Below are positions 1-8,108 of a stretch of DNA of 64,000 bases, piece after piece. The stretch's first letter is position 1, and the number at the start of each line of letters is the position of its first letter. The notes beneath the pieces are model-generated. The model was not told the DNA's origin and searched no databases. It saw only the letters and a list, made by a program, of their open reading frames with translations. The translations under genes and the position numbers were made by a program. This DNA is from Janthinobacterium sp. PC23-8. GTDB taxonomy: Bacteria; Pseudomonadota; Gammaproteobacteria; Burkholderiales; Burkholderiaceae_D. The DNA is taken from contig NZ_NJGY01000003.1 in assembly GCF_002250505.1 (NCBI RefSeq), positions 335,977 through 399,976 on the forward strand, read 5' to 3'.

Positions 1-701
1 TCTCCGCCGTGCAGGCCAGCGCGCAGTTCGAGCCGATCCGCACGCAGTTGAACAGCTTGTACAACGAGAACCTCAGCTATGAAGCGTTTTTGACCCTGGC
101 GCTGATGCCGTCCATGCTGCAGATCTTTATCGTGATCGCGGTGGTCACCACCATCGGGCGCGAACTGCGCGACGGCAGCGTGCCGCAATGGCTGGCCTCG
201 GCCAAGGGCAGCTGGTGGCGCGCGGTGGGTGCCAAGCTGCTGTTTCCGCTGGCGGCGTACACGGTGCTGGCGCTGTTGTACCTGCTGTTTTTCAGCGTGG
301 TGCGCGGCTGGGCGGTGGCGGGCAGCCTGCCTGGCCTGCTCTTGGCCATGCTGCTGCTGGTGCTGGCCTATTGCGGCCTGGGCCTGTTGCTGATCGCGGC
401 CACCTTGTCGCTGCGCCTGTCGCTGTCGGCCACGGCGTTTATCACCGCGCCCGCGTTTGCATTCGCCGGCCAGGCCTTCCCGCTGATGGCCATGCCGCCG
501 GTGGCGCGCGCCTGGGCGCAAGCGCTGCCGCTCACGCATTACCTGGAACTGCAGACGGTTTACTGGCTGGGTGGCGCGCCCTGGCGCCATGGCGCGGCGC
601 AGTTGCTGGTGCTGGCCGGCTTTGCCGCCGGCTGTGGCCTGCTGGGCATGCTGCTGCTGGCGCGGCGCGCCAATGCGCCTGCCGCCTGGGGGAAAACATG
701 A
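1..701 (+). CDS. ABC-2 type transporter permease, 5' end outside window
   Basis: The reading frame is open to the window edge (codons begin at base 3), so the N-terminus is missing. The visible part of about 230 residues is an integral membrane protein. A short hydrophilic stretch is followed by about five or six hydrophobic segments, the first near LALMPSMLQIFIVIAVVTT, with the conserved cytoplasmic GRELRDGS turn. This is the shape of ABC-2 family permeases of the YhhJ/YbhR drug or polymer export type. The stop codon overlaps the ATG of the next permease (ATGA), so the two are translationally coupled and probably form a heterodimeric channel. The partner ATPase would lie upstream. The substrate cannot be told from the sequence. 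Confidence 0.8.
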   Translation, partial: SAVQASAQFEPIRTQLNSLYNENLSYEAFLTLALMPSMLQIFIVIAVVTTIGRELRDGSVPQWLASAKGSWWRAVGAKLLFPLAAYTVLALLYLLFFSVVRGWAVAGSLPGLLLAMLLLVLAYCGLGLLLIAATLSLRLSLSATAFITAPAFAFAGQAFPLMAMPPVARAWAQALPLTHYLELQTVYWLGGAPWRHGAAQLLVLAGFAAGCGLLGMLLLARRANAPAAWGKT

Positions 702-1816
702 TGTGGACCGCCTTTTTTGCCACCTGGCGCGCCATGCTGACGGACAAGGGCGCCTTGACCTTGCTGTTCGTCGGCGGCGTTTTGTATTCCTTTTTTTATC
801 CGCTGCCTTATGCCAGGGAGATCGTGCAGCGCGTGCCGGTGGCCGTGGTTGACCAGGACCGCAGCAGCCTGTCGCGCCAGATGACGCGCTTTGCCATGGC
901 CCATCCGGCCCTGCGGGTGGTGGCCGTCACGCCCGAGCTGCCCGCCGCCCAGGATATGCTGTGGCGCGGGCAGGTGATGGGCGTGCTGATCATTCCAGAA
1001 GGCTTGCAGACGGACGTGCTGGCCGGCCGCGCGGCGCAGGCCCAGGTGGCGGGCAATGGCCTGTACTTGATGCTCAACAAGGTGGCTTTGAGCGGCCTGG
1101 CCGAAGTGGTGGGCACGGTCTCGGCCGGCATTGAACTGAAACGCCTGGCAGCGGCTACGCCATCAAGCTACCAGGGCGCAGAGCAGCGCGCGCCGATCAC
1201 GTTTGACGCCGTGCCGCTGTTCAATGTGAAGGAGGGCTATGGCGCCTATGTGGTGCCGGGCGTGGCCACCCTGATCGTGCAGCAGACCCTGTTGATCGGC
1301 ATGACCATGCTGTTCGGCACCTGGTACCAGCGCAAGACGTTTCCACTGGAGCGGCGCACGGCGGGCGGCTATGCCGGCATGCTGCTGGCGTTCGCCTCGG
1401 TGGCGTTGTTGAACTGCTGCTATTTTTTCGGCTTCGTGTTCTGGTTCCAGGACTATCCGCGCGGCGGCAACGCTGGCGGCCTGGCGCTGCTGCTGGTGCT
1501 GTTTTCGCTGACGGTGGCCGCCTTCGGCCTGCTGCTGGCGATGCTGTTCCGCACCCGCGAACGGGGCACGCAGCTGATGATCGCCACCTCGATGCCGATC
1601 CTGTTCCTGGCCGGCCTGACGTGGCCCGTCAGTTCCATGCCCGTGGCGCTGCAGGCGCTGCGCTGGCTGTTGCCGTCAACGGCCGGCATCCAGGGCTTTG
1701 TGGCGCTGAACCAGATGGGCGCGTCGGTGTACGATATACGCCATGAGGTGGCAGGGCTGCTGATGTTGCTGGTGGCGTGCCTGGCGCTGGGATGGCGGCG
1801 CTGGCGCACGGCATGA
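698..1816 (+). CDS. ABC-2 type transporter permease
   Basis: This is a 372-residue inner-membrane protein starting at the ATG that overlaps the upstream permease stop. It has the usual ABC-2 plan: one N-terminal membrane segment (LLFVGGVLYSFFYPL), a large extracytoplasmic domain to about residue 180 containing VAVVDQDRSSLSRQM, which is typical of the YhiI/YhhJ export group, and then a block of about five membrane helices beginning near VVPGVATLIVQQTLLIG. It probably pairs with the preceding permease in one exporter. An upstream reading of the same frame inside the first gene is a shadow. Substrate unknown. Confidence 0.82.
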   Translation: MMWTAFFATWRAMLTDKGALTLLFVGGVLYSFFYPLPYAREIVQRVPVAVVDQDRSSLSRQMTRFAMAHPALRVVAVTPELPAAQDMLWRGQVMGVLIIPEGLQTDVLAGRAAQAQVAGNGLYLMLNKVALSGLAEVVGTVSAGIELKRLAAATPSSYQGAEQRAPITFDAVPLFNVKEGYGAYVVPGVATLIVQQTLLIGMTMLFGTWYQRKTFPLERRTAGGYAGMLLAFASVALLNCCYFFGFVFWFQDYPRGGNAGGLALLLVLFSLTVAAFGLLLAMLFRTRERGTQLMIATSMPILFLAGLTWPVSSMPVALQALRWLLPSTAGIQGFVALNQMGASVYDIRHEVAGLLMLLVACLALGWRRWRTA

Positions 1817-1866
1817 CGAGGCCGCACATTGATCGTATTTGTACATCATACAGAGAGGAAGAGACC

Positions 1867-2472
1867 ATGATATTGATCGGAATGCTCGATTCACCCTACG
1901 TCCGGCGCGTTGCCATTGCCATCAAAGTGCTGGGCCTGGAGCATGAGCACCGGCCCCTGTCGGTGTTTGCCGATTTCGACCAGGTGCAAGCCATCAATCC
2001 AGCCGTCAAAGTGCCGACCCTGGTGACCGACGACGGCCAGGTGCTGATGGAATCAAACCTGATCCTGGCCTATCTTGAAGAACTGGCGGTCGCAGCTCCC
2101 CGCCTCAGGCCGGAACCGGGCCCGGCCCGCCTGCGCGCGCTGTGCCAGACCAGCTATGCGCTGGCGGCCTGCGACAAGGCCGTGCAGATCGTCTATGAAC
2201 GGCGTTTGCGCCCGCAGGAAAAACAGCACCAGCCCTGGCTGGACCGCGTCCAGCTGCAGCTGCATGGGGCATGGCGGCAGCTTGAAGCGTCGTTGCGCGA
2301 GGAGACGCCGGACTGCCTGAGTATGGCCGGCATCACCATTGCGGTGGCCTGGAGCTTTGCGCAGCAGCTGGTACCCGACGTGATGGCTGGCAGCGACTAT
2401 CCGGCCGTGGCCGCGCTGACGGCCCTGGCCGAGCAGCAGCCGGTGTTTCTTGCCACGCCGATGGTTCGCTGA
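1867..2472 (+). CDS. glutathione S-transferase family protein
   Basis: A 201-residue soluble protein preceded by an AGAGAGGAAG ribosome-binding stretch. The N-terminal thioredoxin-like domain (residues 1-80) opens with MILIGMLDSPYVRRVAI. It has the cis-proline segment VKVPTLV near residue 50 and the glutathione-contact LMESNLIL near residue 62. The rest is the all-helical GST C-domain. The family conjugates or reduces electrophilic substrates with glutathione. The motif at the active site is SPYVRR, so the catalytic residue is probably the serine. It is a single gene with no informative neighbours; the substrate is not predictable. Confidence 0.85.
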   Translation: MILIGMLDSPYVRRVAIAIKVLGLEHEHRPLSVFADFDQVQAINPAVKVPTLVTDDGQVLMESNLILAYLEELAVAAPRLRPEPGPARLRALCQTSYALAACDKAVQIVYERRLRPQEKQHQPWLDRVQLQLHGAWRQLEASLREETPDCLSMAGITIAVAWSFAQQLVPDVMAGSDYPAVAALTALAEQQPVFLATPMVR

Positions 2473-2528
2473 GCTTGCCAATGACGGGCTTTGCCTTGTG
2501 CCGGCGAGGCGTAAAAAGTCGTAAGGGG

Positions 2529-2557
2529 TTGCAAAAGGTTGCAATGAGCGCCATAAT
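2529..2557 (+). promoter_or_regulatory. sigma-70 type promoter of the toxin-antitoxin pair
   Basis: TTGCAA (2529-2534) and CATAAT (2552-2557) are separated by 17 bases, close to the sigma-70 consensus. The -10 lies 22 bases before the antitoxin start. The sequence GGTTGCAA occurs twice in tandem across the -35 and spacer (about 2527-2544), a plausible site for autoregulation by the antitoxin. A GGAGG ribosome-binding site sits at 2571-2575. Confidence 0.55.
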
Positions 2558-2579
2558 AATCTCACTATTCGGAGGGTTT

Positions 2580-2801
2580 ATGGCGATCGCGTTGAAATTG
2601 TCTGACGAACTGGTTGAAATGGCCAAGCCGCATGCCGCTGCCGAGCACCGTTCGGTGCCGAAGCAGATCGAGTATTGGGCGCGGCTGGGCAAGGCCGTGG
2701 AGGATAATCCTGGCCTGCCGCTCCAATTCATCAAGGATACCTTGCTTGCTGCACAGGAGGCCAAGGCCGACATGCTGACGCCGTATCAATTCGGGGCGTG
2801 A
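2580..2801 (+). CDS. ParD-like antitoxin
   Basis: A 73-residue protein starting at the ATG after GGAGGGTTT. It begins AIALKLSDELVEMAKPHAAA, the ribbon-helix-helix style of ParD-like family antitoxins, followed by RSVPKQIEYWARLGK. Its last codons overlap the GTG start of the toxin gene by four bases (GTGA), the normal coupling of type II toxin-antitoxin operons. Antitoxins of this kind bind the toxin through the C-terminal half and repress their own promoter through the N-terminal half. A longer reading from 2475 has no ribosome-binding site and crosses the promoter, so it was not used. Confidence 0.8.
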   Translation: MAIALKLSDELVEMAKPHAAAEHRSVPKQIEYWARLGKAVEDNPGLPLQFIKDTLLAAQEAKADMLTPYQFGA

Positions 2802-3094
2802 CAGTGCTGGAAATTCTCGTTACCCCGACCTTTGCCAAGGCAATCAAAAAATTGCATGCCAGGGATAAGCTCGTGGTGGACAAGGCCGTTTTGGCCATCG
2901 CCACCGATCCTGCAACGGGAGAAGAAAAAAAAGGCGATCTGGCGGGAATTTTTGTGTACAAGTTCAAGCTCAACAAGCAAGAGGTTTTGCTGGCATATCA
3001 GTTGCATCCGGAAAAAGTCTCGCCCGTTTCCGTACGACTGCTAAGCCTTGGTGCGCATGAAAATTTTTATACAGAATTGAAACGACAGGGCTGA
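2798..3094 (+). CDS. RelE/ParE-family toxin
   Basis: A 98-residue protein with a GTG start overlapping the antitoxin stop. The sequence has the RelE/ParE fold pattern: TPTFAKAIKKLHARDKLVVDKAV (helical hairpin), DLAGIFVYKFKLNKQEVLLAY (central strands) and a C-terminal SLGAHENFYTELKR, the usual G.HENFY ending. Family members either cleave ribosome-bound mRNA or poison gyrase; which one applies here cannot be decided. It looks full length and intact. It lies directly upstream of the AAA+/VWA cluster and could help stabilise that locus, but this is inference. Confidence 0.82.
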   Translation: MTVLEILVTPTFAKAIKKLHARDKLVVDKAVLAIATDPATGEEKKGDLAGIFVYKFKLNKQEVLLAYQLHPEKVSPVSVRLLSLGAHENFYTELKRQG

Positions 3095-3182
3095 TATGCC
3101 GGGGGGGGGAGCTTTGCATGCGAACCCATGCTTGCAGGCGGCTTGTGCAATAATTTCATTTCCTTAACGGAAGAGTATTGCC

Positions 3183-4763
3183 ATGCCGCCCTTTAACCTG
3201 TTCCAGCGCCTGTCCCAGGCCCCCACCAGACCCAAGGCGTCGCCCGTTGCGCGGCAGTTCGATGTGGCGGACCTGTACCACGGACCGGTGGCGCTGAGCG
3301 GAGAGGGCGAAGTTGCAAAGCGGCCGTTCGACGAAAAACTGCGTCAGGCCTATTTCTGGATCGTCAACCACGCCATCATCAGCCCCCATTACGATATCGA
3401 ATACAACGACGGGCCGTCGCAGACCTATGCGGTGGGCGACAGCCGGCGCGTGCTCAATTTGCCGTCGGCACAAAGCTATTCGAGCTTTATCCTGCTGCCG
3501 CTGCTGACCTTCGCCACGCGCCGCAAATGCCTGTTTGTCGGCGGTCCGGGACGCGGCAAGACGGCCAGCGCGCTGTTGATGGGCATTTTGGCCGGCTCCT
3601 CCGTGAAAGAGGTCAAGCGCGCGATGCAGCACGGCCATCCGCAGATGACGATCGCCGACTTGCTCGGCAATCCGCTGCCGTTTGATCTGGTCAACGCGCA
3701 GAGCATGGACGAGATCCGCATCGCCTGGCGCGCCTGGCTGGGCATGCGCGTGAAAATCGTCGACGAATACAACCGCATCCCCACCCGCACGCAAAGCGCG
3801 CTGCTCACCGTCATGGGCGACAATTATGCGGAAGTGCTGAACCATATCTACGAATGCCCGGAGGCGGCCTGGTACCTGACGGCCAATGACGACCAGGGCG
3901 GCGGCACCTACCAGGTGATCGAGGCGCTGCGCGACCGGGTCGACGTCACCGTGCAGGCGCTGGCCTTCAATCCGCGCTTTTTGAACGAACTGCTGCTGCG
4001 CGTGGAGGAAAACGTGCGGCCCGAAGAGCTGGTGCCGCCCGAGATCATCTTTACTGAAAGCGAAGTGGACCAGATCGGCAACGATATCCGCCAGGTCAGC
4101 GTGCCCGACGCCGTGCGCCGCCGCCTCGAGTTTTTCGCCAGCCAGTTCGAGCTGTTCGAAACGGCCGGCGGCCAGTTCGAATACATGACCAAGGATACGG
4201 CGCGCCTGTCGGGGGCAGACCGCAATGCCGCGCAGGCGGCCGACAACGGGCGCGACCGCCTGAAGGACCTCGGCTGCCAGACCTTGAACGGCATCTCGGT
4301 GCGCACCCTGATGGCGCTGTTAATCTACGCGAAAGCGATGAGCTATTTCCGTGGCAACGGCGAAGTGGAACTGGAAGACCTGCGCCAGGTGCTGCCGTTC
4401 GTGCTGCACAACAAGCTGCAGCCGGACCTCGATGCGCCGTTTTTTGCGCTGCCCGAAAACGCCGCCTACCGCAGCGACAGGCTGGGCTGGCTGCGCCGAC
4501 TGTTCGACCTGTCCAACGACGAGTTCAACCGCCTGGACCTCGATCGTGACGATCCGGTCGGCGTGCTGTCGGCCCAATTCGACCTGGGCCTCGATGGCTT
4601 GAGCGAGCGCGAGACGCTGGCGCGCCTGAACCGCATCGAAAAACTGATCGGCGAACGCACCAGAGGGCGCAAGCTGTACGGCCCGCTGTACGACGACCTG
4701 TTGAAGCTGAAGTACCTGCACCAGCGCTATACCAATTACCGCAGCTGGCTGCGTTCGCAATAA
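3183..4763 (+). CDS. MoxR-type AAA+ ATPase
   Basis: A 526-residue ATPase, start chosen after GGAAGAG. Walker A is GGPGRGKT at about residue 120. Walker B is IVDEYNR at about residues 191-197, the D-E-x-N-R form typical of MoxR proteins. A sensor segment LTANDDQGGGTY and an arginine-containing ALRDRVD follow. The C-terminal 200 residues are helical and long for a MoxR (usually about 320-380 residues in all), with a hydrophilic linker around residues 340-360. MoxR proteins are chaperone-like unfoldases that act with VWA-domain partners to mature or remodel target complexes. The VWA partner is two genes downstream. It is first in a tightly spaced six-gene cluster, seven bases before the next gene. 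Its target is unknown. Confidence 0.85.
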   Translation: MPPFNLFQRLSQAPTRPKASPVARQFDVADLYHGPVALSGEGEVAKRPFDEKLRQAYFWIVNHAIISPHYDIEYNDGPSQTYAVGDSRRVLNLPSAQSYSSFILLPLLTFATRRKCLFVGGPGRGKTASALLMGILAGSSVKEVKRAMQHGHPQMTIADLLGNPLPFDLVNAQSMDEIRIAWRAWLGMRVKIVDEYNRIPTRTQSALLTVMGDNYAEVLNHIYECPEAAWYLTANDDQGGGTYQVIEALRDRVDVTVQALAFNPRFLNELLLRVEENVRPEELVPPEIIFTESEVDQIGNDIRQVSVPDAVRRRLEFFASQFELFETAGGQFEYMTKDTARLSGADRNAAQAADNGRDRLKDLGCQTLNGISVRTLMALLIYAKAMSYFRGNGEVELEDLRQVLPFVLHNKLQPDLDAPFFALPENAAYRSDRLGWLRRLFDLSNDEFNRLDLDRDDPVGVLSAQFDLGLDGLSERETLARLNRIEKLIGERTRGRKLYGPLYDDLLKLKYLHQRYTNYRSWLRSQ

Positions 4764-4770
4764 GCGGAAC

Positions 4771-5742
4771 ATGATTTCCCCCGTCTTTGCCGCCATCCTG
4801 GCCAGCGGCCGCGCCCAGTTCAACGCCCGCGCCGTGGAAGCCCGGCGCAGCTTTCCCGCGCTCGACATGCAGGCCTTTGCCGGCTTCTTGCAGGACGGCG
4901 TCGATCCCGTGGTGCAGGCGGTGGCGGCCAGCGTGCCGGAGCGTGCCGGCAGTTTTACCTTGGCCGCCTACGATATGGCACTCGAATTGGTCGGCCATGG
5001 CCTGGCCGGGCCGGCGGCGAAAAAGCCGTTTTTGGGCGCCGTCTGGCGCGAGCTGGCGCCGCGCTTTGCGCCGCTGCTGGCGGCAAACCCTGTCGATGCG
5101 CTGGGCATGCTGAGCAACGCTGCCATCCACCTGGGCGGCGTAGCCAGTGCGCGCACGCGCCAGTGGCACGACGAGATGGCCGCCATTGCGCCGCAGGTGG
5201 CCTCCCTGGCGCAGCTGCGCGCCGTCGGCCAGGTGCTGGCCTGGCGCGCCGGCGTGGCGCACTTTCGCCTGGGGGCGATTGCCGCCGCTGACAGTTTGCC
5301 GCCAGCGCTGGCCTTGGCGGCGTTCGGCGAGCCGCAGCTCGATTGGCCGTCGCTGCGCGAGCAACTGTTGACGCAGCCCTGGCGCGGCAATGCGCAGGGC
5401 ATCGAGTTTGGCGCCTTTGCCGGCCTGGGGGGCGAGTTTGCCACGCCGCCGCGAGTGCGCGCCACCGGCAACGGCTTTATCGTCAGCGCCGGCGAGCGCT
5501 TTTACCTGTTGATGGCCGATGCCCACGGCGCCGTATTGCATGGCGCCAGCGACGACGACTATGCGCAGGCGTCCACCAAGCTGCCTGCGTCCCTGCGGCT
5601 CGACGGCGCCACCTTGCATCTGGGCGCACGCACGATGGCGCTGGACCTGCCCGCCGCTGGTATCGCCCTGGCCGCCAACGCCCATACGCTGGCCGTCACC
5701 TCGCCTTATACGCATGCAATACGCCTGCTGCCGCTGTCATGA
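4771..5742 (+). CDS. hypothetical protein of AAA+/VWA cluster
   Basis: A 323-residue protein I do not recognise. The first 190 residues are alanine-rich and probably all-helical, with no membrane segment or signal peptide. The last 120 residues (from about GIEFGAFAGLGGEF) read as beta-strands alternating with turns (GFIVSAGERFYLLMADAHGAVLHG). This suggests a helical scaffold with a small C-terminal beta domain. It sits between the AAA+ ATPase and the VWA-metallopeptidase gene and its stop overlaps the next ATG (ATGA), so it is made together with them and is a likely adaptor or substrate-recognition subunit. No catalytic motif was seen. Confidence 0.72.
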   Translation: MISPVFAAILASGRAQFNARAVEARRSFPALDMQAFAGFLQDGVDPVVQAVAASVPERAGSFTLAAYDMALELVGHGLAGPAAKKPFLGAVWRELAPRFAPLLAANPVDALGMLSNAAIHLGGVASARTRQWHDEMAAIAPQVASLAQLRAVGQVLAWRAGVAHFRLGAIAAADSLPPALALAAFGEPQLDWPSLREQLLTQPWRGNAQGIEFGAFAGLGGEFATPPRVRATGNGFIVSAGERFYLLMADAHGAVLHGASDDDYAQASTKLPASLRLDGATLHLGARTMALDLPAAGIALAANAHTLAVTSPYTHAIRLLPLS

Positions 5743-7511
5743 AAGAGGCGCATGCTGAACTGACCGAACAATGGCGCGCGGCGTGGCCGCAGGCGCTGGC
5801 CGTCTGGAGCAAGTTCACGCGCTTGCGCGACCCGGCCCTGTGCACCAGCCGCGTGCAGGCCGCCATGGAAGGCCTCGCCGGCAGCTTTGCCATGATCCGC
5901 CTGCTCGACCAGAGCGTGGTGGTCGACCTGCCGCTGGTGGTGGAACTGGGACTGCAAGACTATGGCCTGGAAATCCTGGCGCACGAGATCGGCCACCATA
6001 TCCTGGCACCCGGCAGCGCCGGCGACCAGTTCCGCCTGCTGGCGCGCATGCGCCGCGCCTTGCCGACGCTGGAACAGCACGCGCCCATGGTGGCCAATCT
6101 GTACACCGACCTGTTCATCAACGACCGCTTGCTGCGCCAGGCCAGCCTGCGCATGGCCGATATCTATCGCAAGCTCGAGCAGGGCAGAGCCAAGGATAGC
6201 CCGGCGTCGGGCAAGGTGTGGCTGCTGTATATGCGCATCTATGAAAACCTGTGGCAGCTGGAAAAAGGCGAGCTGGGAGGCGGTGGCGATGAACGACTCG
6301 ACACGGACGCCTGGCTCGGTGCGCGCCTGATCCGCGTCTACGCCCATGACTGGATGTCGGCGGCGGGGCGCTTTGCCACCTTGCTGCTGCCTTACCTGGT
6401 GGACGACACGGGCGCCCTGCAAGGCAAGGACCCGAGCCGCTATTTCCACGACACCCGCGACGCGGCGCGCGGCTGCCAGACCTATGGCGCGCAGCAGATC
6501 GAAGACGACGAAGAGAACGGCGCCATCCATCCCGTGCACGACCAGCGCATCTCGGGACTCGATGACGATGCCGTGGGCCAATCCGACGCAACAGCGCAGA
6601 AGCAAAGCGGCGGCCAGTTGCGCGAGCCGTTCGAGCTCGGTGAAATCCTCAAGGCGTCCGGGGTTGACCTGAGCGACCATGAAATCGCCATCCGCTACTA
6701 CCGCGAGCGCGCCTTGCCGCACCTGGTGCGTTTTCCATCGCGGCCCGCACCCGAGTCCAGCGAGCCGCAGATGGAAGGACTGTCGCCGTGGGAGATCGGC
6801 GACCCGCTCGACGACATCGACTGGCTGCAGTCGGTGATGCAGTCGCCGCGTCCGATCCCTGGCGTGACCACCGTGCGCCGCGAATACGGGCGCGAACCGG
6901 CGCGCGATATCGACCATCTCCCGGTCGACCTGGACATGTATGTCGACAGTTCCGGTTCCATGCCCAACCCGCAGCAGCACACCTCGTTCCTGGCCCTGGC
7001 CGGCGCCGTGATTGCCCTGTCCGCGCTGCGCGCCGGCTCGAAAGTCCAGGTGACCTTATGGAGCGGCAAGCACGAGGTAATGCAGACCCCCGGTTTCGTG
7101 CGCGACGAAGACATGATACTGGGCGTGCTGACCGGCTTTTTTGGCGGCAGCACCGCCTTTCCCATCCATTGCCTGCGCGAGACCTACGCGGTCAAACGCA
7201 AGCGGCCCGCGCATATCCTGCAAATTTCCGACAGCGGCATCACCACCATGTTCGACCAGGATGAACTGGGCAACAGTGGCTGGGATATCTCTGCCAGGGC
7301 GATGGAGCATGGCGGCGCTGGCGGCACCATGGCGCTCAATATTGCGGCCGATTGGGACCAGGATGGCGGCAACAAGTGGATGCGCGATATATACGGCGAC
7401 CTGCAACGCGCGCGTGACGAGCAAGGCTGGGACATCCATGCCGTGGCGCAGTTCGAGGATCTGCTGGAATTTGCGCGTTTGTTCAGCCAGCGCCATTATG
7501 TGAAGAGTTAA
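5739..7511 (+). CDS. VWA-domain protein with HExxH metallopeptidase-like region
   Basis: A 590-residue cytoplasmic protein. The start is the ATG overlapping the previous stop. Near residue 82 is HEIGHH, an HExxH zinc-protease signature, followed by a helical region ending LYTDLFINDRLLRQ. The middle (about residues 245-290) is acidic. The C-terminal third is a VWA domain with the MIDAS motif DSSGSM at about residue 403, a downstream GGSTAFP and an ISDSG segment. A peptidase-like N-part followed by VWA recalls the DUF2201 family, which is commonly encoded beside MoxR ATPases. The pairing with the AAA+ gene two genes upstream fits a MoxR-VWA machine. Whether the HExxH site is a working protease is untested; no clear third zinc ligand was identified. 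Confidence 0.8.
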   Translation: MKEAHAELTEQWRAAWPQALAVWSKFTRLRDPALCTSRVQAAMEGLAGSFAMIRLLDQSVVVDLPLVVELGLQDYGLEILAHEIGHHILAPGSAGDQFRLLARMRRALPTLEQHAPMVANLYTDLFINDRLLRQASLRMADIYRKLEQGRAKDSPASGKVWLLYMRIYENLWQLEKGELGGGGDERLDTDAWLGARLIRVYAHDWMSAAGRFATLLLPYLVDDTGALQGKDPSRYFHDTRDAARGCQTYGAQQIEDDEENGAIHPVHDQRISGLDDDAVGQSDATAQKQSGGQLREPFELGEILKASGVDLSDHEIAIRYYRERALPHLVRFPSRPAPESSEPQMEGLSPWEIGDPLDDIDWLQSVMQSPRPIPGVTTVRREYGREPARDIDHLPVDLDMYVDSSGSMPNPQQHTSFLALAGAVIALSALRAGSKVQVTLWSGKHEVMQTPGFVRDEDMILGVLTGFFGGSTAFPIHCLRETYAVKRKRPAHILQISDSGITTMFDQDELGNSGWDISARAMEHGGAGGTMALNIAADWDQDGGNKWMRDIYGDLQRARDEQGWDIHAVAQFEDLLEFARLFSQRHYVKS

Positions 7512-7514
7512 AGC

Positions 7515-8108
7515 ATGAAGCAAGCCGGTCCCCATCTCGAAGTGCTCACCCACCGCCTGGCCGACACGCCCGCCGACTTCCTGCGCGAGCCGTGCATCGC
7601 CGGCGTGCATAACCGGCAAGCGGTAGTTGTCGCCGCGCTGGTCAACGACATCCTGCTGCTGCACGGCGCGCGCGCAGCGGCTGTCTCGCTGCAGGGTTTT
7701 CACGGCGCCCAGGTCAGGGCCGACCGCAACCGCCTGGCGCTGGCCATGATCATGTGCTGGCTGCTGGCCGACGAGTGGTTTGTCGCGCGGCAACTGGCGC
7801 AGACTGAGTTGCTGCAGGTGCTCGGCGAAGCGGCGCGCGAGCTGGCCGCCGCCGCGCCCGCCCACCAGTACACGCAAGACCCGGAGCGGCGCGAGGAACT
7901 GGCGCGCATCGTGCTGGCACGCCTCGGTTTTCGTCCCGGCGACGAAAGCGAGGCGCAGGCCATCGACAGATTGTCCGCCATCAGCGGCACCGAGCGGCGC
8001 CGCCTTTTGGCGGCGAGCCGCGCGGCCGAACAGCGCTCGCGCGAGATTCGCGAAGCGCTGGCCAAAAAGGCCGCCGAGGAGTCGGCCGACAAATGGTCGC
8101 GCGAATGA
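7515..8108 (+). CDS. hypothetical helical protein of AAA+/VWA cluster
   Basis: A 197-residue protein, three bases after the VWA gene. No family is recognised. It is predicted helical throughout: a moderately hydrophobic core (VVVAALVNDILLLHGARAAAV, ALAMIMCWLLADEWFVARQL) and a strongly charged C-terminus (residues 160-197, many Arg, Glu and Lys) that looks like a coiled-coil or an extended interaction tail. The N-terminal ADFLREPCI is the only cysteine-containing conserved-looking motif. Its stop overlaps the ATG of the PaaK-like gene (ATGA at 8105), so it is expressed in stoichiometry with the rest of the cluster. Probably a structural or adaptor subunit. Confidence 0.72.
   Translation: MKQAGPHLEVLTHRLADTPADFLREPCIAGVHNRQAVVVAALVNDILLLHGARAAAVSLQGFHGAQVRADRNRLALAMIMCWLLADEWFVARQLAQTELLQVLGEAARELAAAAPAHQYTQDPERREELARIVLARLGFRPGDESEAQAIDRLSAISGTERRRLLAASRAAEQRSREIREALAKKAAEESADKWSRE

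Noticed and set aside
188..697. Long upstream extension of the second permease inside the first
   Set aside because: It reads the first permease in the wrong frame; the ATGA overlap at 698 gives the natural start.
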